From: Erysipelotrichaceae bacterium | GTDB lineage: Bacteria; Bacillota_I; Bacilli_A; Erysipelotrichales; Erysipelotrichaceae | Direction: 5' to 3' | DNA: 64,000 bases | Assembly: GCA_012523895.1 (NCBI GenBank) | Contig: JAAYSZ010000008.1 | Location: forward strand, 1 to 64,000 | Part shown: positions 21,212 through 29,128 of the stretch, in pieces | Layout of the letters: each line of letters begins with the position of its first letter | How positions within the stretch are numbered: position 1 is the first letter of the stretch | Notes under the pieces: model-generated | The model's database searches: none | What the model saw: only the letters and a program-made list of their open reading frames with translations | Told to the model about the DNA's origin: nothing | Program-made: the position numbers and the translations under genes

Positions 21212-21285
21212 TGGAGCAGATGAAGGGAATCGAACCCTCGTGTCGACCTTGGCAAGGTCGCGTTCTACCATTGAACTACATCTGC
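21212..21285 (-). tRNA. tRNA-Gly (GCC)
   Basis: Cloverleaf on the minus strand with acceptor GCAGATG/CATCTGC, anticodon loop CTTGCCAAG reading GCC, T-arm with GGTTCGATTCC and an encoded CCA end. 74 nt. Last gene of a three-tRNA unit. Confidence 0.96.
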
Positions 21286-21286
21286 A

Positions 21287-21362
21287 TGGCGGTCCGGACG
21301 GGACTCGAACCCGCGATCTCCTGCGTGACAGGCAGGCATGTTAACCACTACACTACCGGACC
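21287..21362 (-). tRNA. tRNA-Asp (GTC)
   Basis: Acceptor GGTCCGG/CCGGACC with G discriminator, anticodon loop CTGTCAC reading GTC, GGGTTCGAGTCCC T-arm, encoded CCA. 76 nt, one base upstream of tRNA-Gly. Confidence 0.96.
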
Positions 21363-21368
21363 AGTAAC

Positions 21369-21459
21369 TGGCGAAGAAGGAGGGATTTGAACCCTCGCGC
21401 CGGATGTCCGACCTATGCCCTTAGCAGGGGCACCTCTTCAGCCTCTTGAGTACTTCTTC
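21369..21459 (-). tRNA. tRNA-Ser (GCT)
   Basis: Acceptor GAAGAAG/CTTCTTC, long variable arm as expected for serine, anticodon loop CTGCTAA reading GCT (AGC/AGU codons), encoded CCA. 91 nt. First gene of the unit. Confidence 0.96.
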
Positions 21460-21463
21460 TTTT

Positions 21464-21478
21464 AAGCGCTTTATTATA
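21464..21478 (-). promoter_or_regulatory. Promoter -10 of the tRNA Ser-Asp-Gly unit with AAGCGCTT at the start site
   Basis: TATAAT (21478-21473, minus strand) is followed by the palindrome AAGCGCTT (21471-21464). A -35 box is not clear. The GC-rich step after the -10 is also found in front of the other tRNA cluster. Confidence 0.5.
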
Positions 21479-21517
21479 GTAACATACTAAAACACTAAAA
21501 GCAAGCCTCATTTAATT

Positions 21518-22231
21518 TTATTTTGCAATTGCAGCATTTAATGCAATTTCCATCATCTTTGTAAATGATGTTTGTCTCTCTTCTGGAGTAGTTACTTGGT
21601 TAAGTACAAGACTATCAGAAATAGTTAATAGACATGCTGCATTTTTACCTAATACATTTGCATTATGGAATAATCCAAAGCTTTCCATTTCAACACAAGT
21701 ACATCCTTTTTCAACTAATCCATCAATATAACCTTTTCCACCTTCACGATAGAAAATGTCAGAAGAATGAATTAATGTTTCTGTTAAAGGAATATTTAAT
21801 TCTTTTGCTGCTGCTTTAATTTTTTCATTTAATTTTTCACTTGGATAAATAATATCTTTATCATATCCACTTTGAGTTTTCGCAAAACTTGATTCACTAT
21901 AAGATGCACTAGCTAAAACTACATCATATAATGCCAAATCTTCTACATAAGCTCCTGCTGAGCCAATTCTAATGATATTTTCTACATCATATACAGTATA
22001 TAATTCATATGAATAAATACCGATACTTGGCATACCCATTCCTGAACCCATTACTGAAACTTTTTCACCTTTATAAGTTCCTGTAAATCCAAACATGTTT
22101 CTTACTGAGTTAAATTGAACTACATCTTCTAAAAATGTTTCCGCAATAAATTTTGCACGTAGTGGATCTCCCGGCATTAAAACTGTTTTTGCGATATCTC
22201 CCTTTGCTGCTGTATTATGTGCTGTTGCCAT
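21518..22231 (-). CDS. deoD: Purine-nucleoside phosphorylase, DeoD type
   Basis: Phosphorolyses purine nucleosides to base and (deoxy)ribose 1-phosphate. Seen: ATAHNTAAKGDIAKTVLMPGDPLRAK (phosphate and His residues; hexameric PNP type), GSGMGMPSIGIYSYELY, IRIGSAGAY, GCTCVEMESFGLF (Met-Glu ribose contact) and LLTISDSLV with the catalytic Asp of the hexameric group. 237 residues, full length. Strong AGGAGG upstream. Monocistronic between the tRNA unit and ilvE; works with adenosine deaminase (59589) in purine salvage. Confidence 0.97.
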   Translation of the reverse strand: MATAHNTAAKGDIAKTVLMPGDPLRAKFIAETFLEDVVQFNSVRNMFGFTGTYKGEKVSVMGSGMGMPSIGIYSYELYTVYDVENIIRIGSAGAYVEDLALYDVVLASASYSESSFAKTQSGYDKDIIYPSEKLNEKIKAAAKELNIPLTETLIHSSDIFYREGGKGYIDGLVEKGCTCVEMESFGLFHNANVLGKNAACLLTISDSLVLNQVTTPEERQTSFTKMMEIALNAAIAK

Positions 22232-22269
22232 AAAAAAACCTCCTATATTATTAAGTTCATTATAGCATA

Positions 22270-22294
22270 TAAAAAACGCTTTTTTATAGCGTTA
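22270..22294 (-). terminator. ilvE terminator
   Basis: AACGC/GCGTT hairpin (22293-22289 with 22279-22275) followed by TTTTTT on the minus strand; it overlaps the ilvE stop codon. Confidence 0.75.
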
Positions 22295-23353
22295 TTTTAC
22301 TTCATAAGTCCAGTTGTATTTATCTTCTAAATTACCCCATTGTATACCTGTTAAAGTATCATACAACCTTTTAGTTAACTCTCCTGTTTTAAAATTATTT
22401 ATAGTTACTATTTCACCTTTATAATTTAATTCACCAATTGGAGAAATCACCGCTGCTGTACCTGTACCAAAACCTTCTTGAAGTCTACCTTCTCTAGCAG
22501 CTTGCATTAAATCATTAATATCTAATGCAACTTCATTAACCTTAATACCCCAATCTTTTAAAATATGAATTATAGAATCTCTTGTAACACCAGGTAAAAC
22601 TGTTCCATCAATTGGAGCTGTATATACTTCATTATCAATCACAAACATAACGTTCATAGTACCAACTTCTTCAACATATCTTCTATGAACACCATCTAAC
22701 CAAAGAACTTGAGTATACCCAAGTTTTGCAGCTTTTTCTTGTGCTGCTATACTTCCTGCATAGTTTCCACCACATTTCGCAAAACCTGTTCCACCTCTAG
22801 TCGCTCTTACAAACTCATCCTCAACATAAATCTTAACTGGATTAACTCCTTCTGGATAATAAGATCCAACAGGACAACAAATCACAATAAATTTATATGT
22901 TCTTGATGGATGAACACCTACTCCTGCTTCTGTCGCAAACATAAAAGGTCTTATATATAGTGATGTACCTTCTCCTTTAGGAACCCAATCTTCTTCTACT
23001 TTAACTAAATCATTAATTGCTTGTATAAAATCATTTACAGGAATTTCTGGCATGCATAACCTTTCATTAGATTTTTGCATTCTTTTCGCATTCATTTCAG
23101 GTCTAAATAAAAGAATCTTATCATCTTTAGTTCTATAAGCTTTCATTCCTTCAAATGTTTCTTGTGCATAATGTAATACCATCATCGCAGGATCTACTAC
23201 TAAATCCCCATAAGGAACTATTCTAGCATCATAAAAACCTTTGCCTTCTTCATAATCTAAAACAAACATGTAGTCTGTAAAATACTTCCCAAAACCTAAT
23301 TCTCCCTTAGGTTTTTCTTTTAGTTCTTCTCTTTTTACAAATTTAACTTCCAT
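22292..23353 (-). CDS. ilvE: Branched-chain amino acid aminotransferase
   Basis: Class IV PLP aminotransferase for Leu, Ile and Val (BCAT type II, long form, 353 residues). Seen: LHYAQETFEGMKAYR, LLFRPEMNAKRMQKSNERLCMP, YIRPFMFATEAG, GGTGFAKCGGNYAGSI with the PLP lysine, VEEVGTMNVMFVI and GFGTGTAAVISPIGEL. A longer reading begins at a GTG (23365), but AAAGGTGG 8 nt before the ATG at 23353 decides the start. No T-box or leader-peptide attenuator is visible in the short upstream region. No other Ile/Val/Leu genes are in the window. Confidence 0.96.
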   Translation of the reverse strand: MEVKFVKREELKEKPKGELGFGKYFTDYMFVLDYEEGKGFYDARIVPYGDLVVDPAMMVLHYAQETFEGMKAYRTKDDKILLFRPEMNAKRMQKSNERLCMPEIPVNDFIQAINDLVKVEEDWVPKGEGTSLYIRPFMFATEAGVGVHPSRTYKFIVICCPVGSYYPEGVNPVKIYVEDEFVRATRGGTGFAKCGGNYAGSIAAQEKAAKLGYTQVLWLDGVHRRYVEEVGTMNVMFVIDNEVYTAPIDGTVLPGVTRDSIIHILKDWGIKVNEVALDINDLMQAAREGRLQEGFGTGTAAVISPIGELNYKGEIVTINNFKTGELTKRLYDTLTGIQWGNLEDKYNWTYEVK

Positions 23354-23403
23354 TATAAATACCACCTTTTATATTACTTTAGCCCTTTCAAACTTTTTAG
23401 TAA

Positions 23404-23438
23404 AGAAAAAAAGTGATAAAACTTTAATTTATCACTTT
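23404..23438 (-). terminator. ddl terminator
   Basis: AAAGTGATAAA/TTTATCACTTT stem (23410-23420 with 23428-23438), T run on the minus strand. It includes the ddl stop codon. Confidence 0.85.
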
Positions 23439-24607
23439 AATTTATTTCCTTCCTTATAATTTTCTAAAATATTAGTATCATAAGAAAATGTCATCTTTTC
23501 TTTTTTAGCTTGTATGTTTAATGCAATTTCCACAAGTTCATCCATTAAATCACTAAAGTTTACACCTTCTGGTTGCCATAAATAAAATGCTAAAGATCCT
23601 GGAATATTATTAATTTCATTAACTAACACATTATCATCACTATCAATTAGAAAATCAATTCTAACAACTCCACTAGCACCTAATTGTTTAAATACCTTTA
23701 ATGCAATATCTTTTATTTCTTGTGTTTTTTCTTTTGTAAGATCTGCAGGAACCTGTCTTTGAGTAGAAGCCATTCCTTTACTTGCTACAGGAGCTTTCTT
23801 CTTATTTCCTTTTCCATATTTACCATCAAAACTTAAGAATTCACTATCCATATTTACCTGTTCTAAAACACTAGCTTTAGCCTTATAAATACTTCCTAAA
23901 ACTGAACAATTAACTTCTTTAAAGTCTTTTAATCTTTTTTCAATAATAATTTTATTATCATATTGACTGCTATCTTCAATAGCTTCTAATAATTCATCAT
24001 AATTATCCGCAAAATTAATACCTATAGAAGATCCAAGACATGCTGGTTTAATAATTAATGGATATCCAATTTTTTCTGCTTTTTCCTTTACTTCTTCTTT
24101 TCTTTCATCTAATTCAAAACCATAAATCCAAAACCAATCAGTCATTTTAATATTTGCTTGTTCTAAAACACATTTCATAACTACCTTATCTTGTCCTACA
24201 GCACTTGCAATAACATCACTACTAGAATAAGGAAGCTTTAACATTTCCAAATATCCTTGCATTACACCATCTTCTACATTAGTTCCATGTACTACAGGTA
24301 TTACTACATCTATTTCTCCTATTGTCTTTGAAAACAATCCTTTTTTTACAGGTTCAATTTTAACTTTATTACCCTCTTTAACAAGCACAATTTTCGTTAA
24401 CTTATTAGTTAATTCATTTAAATCCTTATAATTATTTAAATCAAATAATTCTTCACCAAAATACATTTCTCTATCTTTAGAAATATATATTGGTAATACA
24501 TCATATTTATTTACATCTAAGGCTTTCATAGCTTGATTAGCAGATATAACACTTATTTCATGTTCTACTGATTCTCCACCAAAAAATATTGCAACTTTTA
24601 ATTTCAT
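23432..24607 (-). CDS. ddl: D-alanine--D-alanine ligase
   Basis: ATP-grasp ligase forming D-Ala-D-Ala for peptidoglycan. Seen: VAIFFGGESVEHEISVISA, VIPVVHGTNVEDGVMQGYLEML (HG.. substrate loop), PLIIKPACLGSSIGI (ATP-grasp lysine and Ser loop), EQVN plus KKAPVAS region, and VRIDFLIDSDDNVLVNEINNIPGSLAFYLW (Mg-binding Glu/Asn). 391 residues from the ATG at 24607, chosen because AAAGGTG precedes it; an upstream GTG lies within that SD. A TTGAGT-16-TAGAAT promoter is directly upstream. Depends on Alr (44679) for D-alanine. Confidence 0.97.
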   Translation of the reverse strand: MKLKVAIFFGGESVEHEISVISANQAMKALDVNKYDVLPIYISKDREMYFGEELFDLNNYKDLNELTNKLTKIVLVKEGNKVKIEPVKKGLFSKTIGEIDVVIPVVHGTNVEDGVMQGYLEMLKLPYSSSDVIASAVGQDKVVMKCVLEQANIKMTDWFWIYGFELDERKEEVKEKAEKIGYPLIIKPACLGSSIGINFADNYDELLEAIEDSSQYDNKIIIEKRLKDFKEVNCSVLGSIYKAKASVLEQVNMDSEFLSFDGKYGKGNKKKAPVASKGMASTQRQVPADLTKEKTQEIKDIALKVFKQLGASGVVRIDFLIDSDDNVLVNEINNIPGSLAFYLWQPEGVNFSDLMDELVEIALNIQAKKEKMTFSYDTNILENYKEGNKLK

Positions 24608-24624
24608 ATAAATCACCTTTATTC

Positions 24625-24652
24625 ATTCTAACATTTATTGTATTTTACTCAA
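24625..24652 (-). promoter_or_regulatory. ddl promoter
   Basis: On the minus strand TTGAGT (24652-24647), 16 bp, TAGAAT (24630-24625), with TG at the extended -10 position. It overlaps the divergent promoter of the AI-2E-type gene. Confidence 0.6.
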
Positions 24653-24666
24653 TTACATTGTACATT
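24638..24666 (+). promoter_or_regulatory. Promoter of the AI-2E-family gene (leaderless)
   Basis: TTGTAT (24638-24643), 17 bp, TACATT (24661-24666). The expected start of transcription, about 7 nt downstream, falls on the A of the ATG at 24673. Confidence 0.5.
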
Positions 24667-24672
24667 ATTAAT

Positions 24673-25875
24673 ATGGAAAATTTAAAAAAAGAAATCAAAT
24701 TGATTAAACCATGGTTTATATTAGTTACATATTTTGTGGGGCTAATTTTTTTATTGTTATATTTTAATACAATTGTAGAAACAACAGGTAAAGTTTTAAG
24801 TTTATTAAAACCATTTTTTATGGCAATTGCAATTGCATTTGTATTAAATATTCCTATGAAATCAATAGAAAATTTTATTAAAAATAAAACAAAAGAAAAT
24901 AATTTAATATATAAATTCTCTAGAACAATTTCTATTTTATTAACATTAATATTTTTATTTATTATTTTATTTATTTTAGGATATATTATAATACCTCAAT
25001 TAATTCAAACAATAGTAACTCTTATTAATAATCTTACTGACATATTAAATGGAATATTAGAAAACACTGATCAATTATTAAAGTTCTTTAATTTAGAAGG
25101 TATTAAAACAGAAGTAAATTCAGAAACATTAAATAACTTCTTTACTCAATTTGGCTTAGATTTTAATAACATAATTGTAAATCTAACAAATATGGTAAGT
25201 AGTACTGGAGTATCTGTATTTTCATACATATCAAATTTTACATCAGCTACAATGAATTTATTCCTAGCTTTAATTTTAAGCTTTTATTTATTGGCTGATA
25301 AAGAAAAATTTATAAGACAAATCAAAAAAATAATTGCGGCTTTCTTTAATGAAAATAATAGAAACATCATATTAAAATATTCAAAATCATCTTTAGATGT
25401 ATTTAATAATTTTATATCAGGACAATTACTAGAAGCTTTAATCATTGGAATATTAATTTATATAGTTTTATTAATATTTAAAATGCCTTATCAATTATTA
25501 ATCGCAAGTATTACATCAATTTTTGCGCTAGTACCTATTGTTGGATCTTTTATTGCTGGTGGTATTGGTTTTCTTTTAATACTATCAATAGACCCTATTC
25601 AAGCTTTATGGTTTATTGTTTTATTTTTAGTTGTACAACAATTTGAAGGGAACTTTATTTATCCAAAAATTGTAGGAGAATCTGTTGGTTTACCTGGAAT
25701 ATGGACATTATTATCCATTGTAGTATTTGGTGGAATGTATGGAGTGTTAGGAATGCTACTAGCTGTACCATTAACCGCAATAATATATTCAATGGGAAGT
25801 AAATTAATAAATAAAAAATTAAAAGAGAAAAACTTAATTGTTTCTACTGATGAAATAAAAGAAAAAGCTAATTAA
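24673..25875 (+). CDS. AI-2E family (PerM/YtvI-like) membrane transporter
   Basis: A 400-residue membrane protein of the AI-2E exporter/PerM superfamily. Seen: N-terminal pair of hydrophobic segments (WFILVTYFVGLIFLLLY, FFMAIAIAFVLNIP), a long amphipathic middle, and the family C-terminal block with SGQLLEALIIGILIY, LVPIVGSFIAGGIGF, QQFEGNFIYPKIVGESVGLPGIWTLL and GMYGVLGMLLAVP. Known members export autoinducer-2 or sodium/protons; function here is open. A longer frame starts at 24589, but its first 28 residues overlap ddl and its promoter. The ATG at 24673 has no Shine-Dalgarno and coincides with the predicted transcript start, so the mRNA may be leaderless. Confidence 0.85.
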   Translation: MENLKKEIKLIKPWFILVTYFVGLIFLLLYFNTIVETTGKVLSLLKPFFMAIAIAFVLNIPMKSIENFIKNKTKENNLIYKFSRTISILLTLIFLFIILFILGYIIIPQLIQTIVTLINNLTDILNGILENTDQLLKFFNLEGIKTEVNSETLNNFFTQFGLDFNNIIVNLTNMVSSTGVSVFSYISNFTSATMNLFLALILSFYLLADKEKFIRQIKKIIAAFFNENNRNIILKYSKSSLDVFNNFISGQLLEALIIGILIYIVLLIFKMPYQLLIASITSIFALVPIVGSFIAGGIGFLLILSIDPIQALWFIVLFLVVQQFEGNFIYPKIVGESVGLPGIWTLLSIVVFGGMYGVLGMLLAVPLTAIIYSMGSKLINKKLKEKNLIVSTDEIKEKAN

Positions 25876-25891
25876 AATTTTAGCTTTTTTT
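25862..25891. terminator. Bidirectional terminator between AI-2E and MurF-like genes
   Basis: AAAAAGCTAA (25862-25871) pairs with TTAGCTTTTT (25880-25889), T runs on both strands. Contains both stop codons of the convergent genes. Confidence 0.88.
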
Positions 25892-27446
25892 AAACATTAT
25901 ATGCATCTGGCAAATCATTTTCTAATAAGATAGTATCATTTTTATCAGCCATTTGATAAACTAAGCCAAACGCTTCTTTTACTGTATCAACTACATATAT
26001 ATTTTTAGTTTCAAATCCTGAATCATCCAATCCCTCTTTAATAGGTTTTGTTTGATTTTTACCTACAAGTATTACAATATCCACATGATCTTTCATTGAA
26101 TATCCAAATTCATAATTAGCTTCATTTTGTTTCTTACCTAAATCAATCATTCCAGGAGTAACTATAAATCTTTTATTAGGCATCATCTTCATTACTTCTA
26201 AAGACATCTTAGCTCCTATAGGATTAGAATTAAACGCATTATCAATAAACTTTAATCCATTAATCGTTTTAACTTCTAATCTATGTTCAATATACGGTAT
26301 TTTCTTAACAGCTTTTACAATATCATCCCATTCAATATTTAACTCTCTAGAAATAATAATGCCTGCTAGTATATTAGAAATATTATGTTTTCCTAATAAC
26401 CTTGTTTCAAAAGAATATATCCCTTCTTTAGTTTTTACATTAAATTTAGAACCCTTAGTAGAATACTCAATATTAATTGCTCTATAATCAACATCTTCTT
26501 CATCAATTCCATACTTAATAATTTTACAATTATTATTTATTTTATATTTTTTTATATATTCATTATCATAATTAATAATTCCTAAACCATCACTTGGAAG
26601 TTTTTCAATTAAAGACATTTTTTCATTTATAATTTTTTCTAAACTTCCAAATGTAGCTAAGTGTTGTATACCAATAGAAGTTACAATACCAATACTAGGT
26701 TTAACAAAATCACTTAAATAAACAATATCATTTACATGATCAGCACCCATTTCACATACAAATATTTGATGTGTTGGCTTTAAATGTTCTCTAATAGTTC
26801 TTGTAATACCCATTGGAGTATTATATGAAGCAGGTGTCATTAAAGACCTATATTCTTCAGAAAGAATTGATTGAATTATGTTTTTACTACTAGTCTTACC
26901 AAAACTTCCTGTTATACCTATTTTCTTGAGATTCTTAAAACTATTAAGAATCTTTTTAGCATCATTTAAATAATAATTTTTTACCATGTTTTCTACTGGT
27001 AATAATAAAGCATTTGCTACTATTATTAATAACCAGTTCATTATTAGTGCAACTAAAGTAAATGTTAATATATATTTATTATTTAAAAACAACAAAATTA
27101 AAATAATATCTATAACTAATAATGTAACAATTTGTCTTTTAACTCTTGCAGTATATACAAGAGGTTTAATGTATTGTTTTTTACTTTCTTTATTAAACAT
27201 AAATAAAGAAAACAAAATAAGAAATACTATAGTTACATAATAATTAGAAATAAATAAAGACATAAAAATAAAAGCAACATAAACAAAAGATAGTTTGTTC
27301 TTTTTTAATGTTTCTTTTAACCAATCAACATATCTTTTTGTAACATATTTACTTTGTTGAAAAATATGTAATGCATGTTTACTAGGTATTATCATTGAAA
27401 TAAGGAGTAAACATACATATATCATATTTAATATTATTTCTTTCAT
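25890..27446 (-). CDS. Membrane-anchored MurF-like Mur ligase
   Basis: A 518-residue protein. The first 160 residues hold about five hydrophobic segments with basic loops and replace the normal MurF substrate-binding domain. A Mur ligase catalytic core follows: GITGSFGKTSSKNII (P-loop), MGADHVNDIVYLSDFVKPSIGIVTSIG, INEKMSLIEKLP, GIINYDNEY, LLGKHNISNILAGI and IDNAFNSNPIGAKMSLEVM with a C-terminal domain KRFIVTPGMIDLGKKQNE. The last two motifs are those of MurF, which adds D-Ala-D-Ala to the UDP-MurNAc peptide. Proximity to ddl supports this. Mur-like ligases with other roles remain possible; check for a conventional MurF elsewhere. Confidence 0.75.
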   Translation of the reverse strand: MKEIILNMIYVCLLLISMIIPSKHALHIFQQSKYVTKRYVDWLKETLKKNKLSFVYVAFIFMSLFISNYYVTIVFLILFSLFMFNKESKKQYIKPLVYTARVKRQIVTLLVIDIILILLFLNNKYILTFTLVALIMNWLLIIVANALLLPVENMVKNYYLNDAKKILNSFKNLKKIGITGSFGKTSSKNIIQSILSEEYRSLMTPASYNTPMGITRTIREHLKPTHQIFVCEMGADHVNDIVYLSDFVKPSIGIVTSIGIQHLATFGSLEKIINEKMSLIEKLPSDGLGIINYDNEYIKKYKINNNCKIIKYGIDEEDVDYRAINIEYSTKGSKFNVKTKEGIYSFETRLLGKHNISNILAGIIISRELNIEWDDIVKAVKKIPYIEHRLEVKTINGLKFIDNAFNSNPIGAKMSLEVMKMMPNKRFIVTPGMIDLGKKQNEANYEFGYSMKDHVDIVILVGKNQTKPIKEGLDDSGFETKNIYVVDTVKEAFGLVYQMADKNDTILLENDLPDAYNV

Positions 27447-28201
27447 TAAATCTTATCCTTTTCTAACATCGCATCAATCACTAAATTAAATCGTTGCCAC
27501 TGATTATAATACGCAAAATGATTATCATTTTCAAATATAACTAAAGCAGCATCCTTCATTTTCTCTTCCATAATCTTTCCATAACTTACATCTACTGCTT
27601 CATCATGTTCTCCCCAAACTAAAAGTGTAGAACAAGTTACCTTTTCTAAAATTTCACTCACATCATCATTTACAACCTTTACAAATGTTTGTCTCATTAC
27701 TCCAGTTGTGTTTTTATAATCACTTGAACCAAATTTCTTTGATAATGATTCAACCATTTCTTTTGAACCAATTAAACTAACAATTTTTTTAAGTGTTTTA
27801 AATGTATAAACTTTTATCTTATAATCTATTCCTCTTTTAGGTTTAATACCTGCAGCACCTGTTAATATCATCTTATTAACTTTATTACTAGAAGCATATG
27901 TAATTGCTACTCTACACCCAAAAGAGTGACCTATTAAAATAGGTTCTTCCATATTAAATATTTTAATTAACTTAGACAAATTATCAGTGTATTCTTTTAC
28001 TCCCCATGGTTCAAATGGTTCATCGCTTTTACCATGACCTACAAAGTCAAAACTTAAAACTTTAAAATTACTTTTTAAATGATTAAAAATATAGTCCATC
28101 ATTTGTAAATTTTGACCCCATCCATGAAGTAATATTACAGGTTTCCCTTCACCTTCTAATTTATAATTTATATTTATTCCATCAATATTAATAAATTTCA
28201 T
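27446..28201 (-). CDS. Alpha/beta hydrolase
   Basis: A 251-residue alpha/beta-hydrolase fold protein. Seen: VILLHGWGQNLQMMDYI (oxyanion region), FDFVGHGKSDEP, nucleophile elbow LIGHSFGCRV (Ser near residue 93), catalytic Asp in LLVWGEHDEAVDV and His in FENDNHFAYYN. No signal peptide. Its stop abuts the MurF-like gene start by one base (TAATG type), so both are co-translated, which hints at a role close to cell-wall precursor or lipid metabolism; the substrate is unknown. Confidence 0.85.
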   Translation of the reverse strand: MKFINIDGININYKLEGEGKPVILLHGWGQNLQMMDYIFNHLKSNFKVLSFDFVGHGKSDEPFEPWGVKEYTDNLSKLIKIFNMEEPILIGHSFGCRVAITYASSNKVNKMILTGAAGIKPKRGIDYKIKVYTFKTLKKIVSLIGSKEMVESLSKKFGSSDYKNTTGVMRQTFVKVVNDDVSEILEKVTCSTLLVWGEHDEAVDVSYGKIMEEKMKDAALVIFENDNHFAYYNQWQRFNLVIDAMLEKDKI

Positions 28202-28315
28202 ATTACTAATTGTACTAAAAAAAATAACTAATTAAAAGAAGTATAAAATAAGAAAAATAAGATATTGAAGAACAATAATATAAATAATATAATTATGTTG
28301 AGAAAGGTGGTAATT

Positions 28316-28681
28316 ATGTTTAAGTGGGTAAAGTCAAATACTTCATCGATGCTTGTCACAGTTTATCCAAATAATTTAACATTAAATTCACTTGCGAGTA
28401 AATATTTTGATAGTGTAAGATGGACTATGGTAGGCATTAATGAAAAAAACATGCAACTTGCAATTAAGCCTATTACAAAAAGAGAAATTGATTTAAACAT
28501 ATATCCAATAGAAAACCTACATAAAATTTCTATTGGTAATGGATATGCAAGAATAAGTAACAAAAATATTATTAATGAAATTTCAAAATTATTAAACAAA
28601 GAATTAGATGGAGATAAATTCTATGCATCTTATGATGAAAGAGAAAAACTACTTATAGTAGATTTCTCTAAACCATGTTAA
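28316..28681 (+). CDS. Protein of unknown function in the NfeD-SPFH operon
   Basis: A 121-residue protein I do not recognise. It has no membrane segment or signal peptide; the middle (KNMQLAIKPITKREIDLNIYPIENLHKISI) looks beta-rich, and the C-terminus is DEREKLLIVDFSKPC. The frame is open from 28265, but AAAGGTGG 6 nt before the ATG at 28316 decides the start. It begins a three-gene operon with nfeD-like and SPFH genes at 12- and 9-bp spacings, so it may be a soluble partner of that membrane-microdomain pair. Confidence 0.6.
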   Translation: MFKWVKSNTSSMLVTVYPNNLTLNSLASKYFDSVRWTMVGINEKNMQLAIKPITKREIDLNIYPIENLHKISIGNGYARISNKNIINEISKLLNKELDGDKFYASYDEREKLLIVDFSKPC

Positions 28682-28693
28682 AAGGAGGTACAT

Positions 28694-29119
28694 ATGGAAT
28701 TATATTTATGGATAGCTATTCTTATATTTTCAATTATTGTTGAAGTAGCTACTGCTACTGCTTTAGTTTCTGTATGGTTTATAGCAGGAGCAATTGGAGC
28801 TATTATTGCTCTATTATTAAATGCTTCTTTCCTTATTCAAGTAATAGTATTTATTTCTATATCTTTATTATTTTTAATTATATTTAGACCTATAGCCTTA
28901 AGGCATGTAAAAAGTAATTTTGTTCCTACAAATGCAGATAGAGTTATAGGAAGACAAACAGAATTACTTGAAGATATCACTTCAAGTAAATGGGGTGAAG
29001 TAAAAATTGATGGTGTAATATGGAATGCTACAACAATAGATTCCTCACCAATAAATAAAGGAAACTTAGTTGAGGTTCTTGCAATAGAAGGTTCAAAATT
29101 AATCGTCAAAAAATTATAG
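28694..29119 (+). CDS. nfeD: NfeD-family membrane protein
   Basis: A 141-residue short-form NfeD protein (NfeD1b type). Seen: two to three N-terminal hydrophobic segments (about 3-75) including IIVEVATATALVSVWFIAGAIGAIIALLL, then an OB-fold C-terminal domain with VIGRQTELLEDI, GEVKIDGVIWNA and GNLVEVLAIEGSKLIVKKL, the family signature. It partners SPFH/stomatin proteins in the membrane, and the SPFH gene follows after 9 bp. Strong SD AAAGGAGG. Confidence 0.92.
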   Translation: MELYLWIAILIFSIIVEVATATALVSVWFIAGAIGAIIALLLNASFLIQVIVFISISLLFLIIFRPIALRHVKSNFVPTNADRVIGRQTELLEDITSSKWGEVKIDGVIWNATTIDSSPINKGNLVEVLAIEGSKLIVKKL

Positions 29120-29128
29120 GAGGACGTT

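Noticed and set aside
21193..21390. 65-codon ORF across the Ser-Asp-Gly tRNA genes
   Set aside because: It is the antisense of tRNA genes; database proteins of this kind are known mis-annotations.
23354..23431. T-box or leader-peptide attenuator before ilvE
   Set aside because: The gap is under 80 bp and holds only the ddl terminator and the ilvE ribosome binding site.
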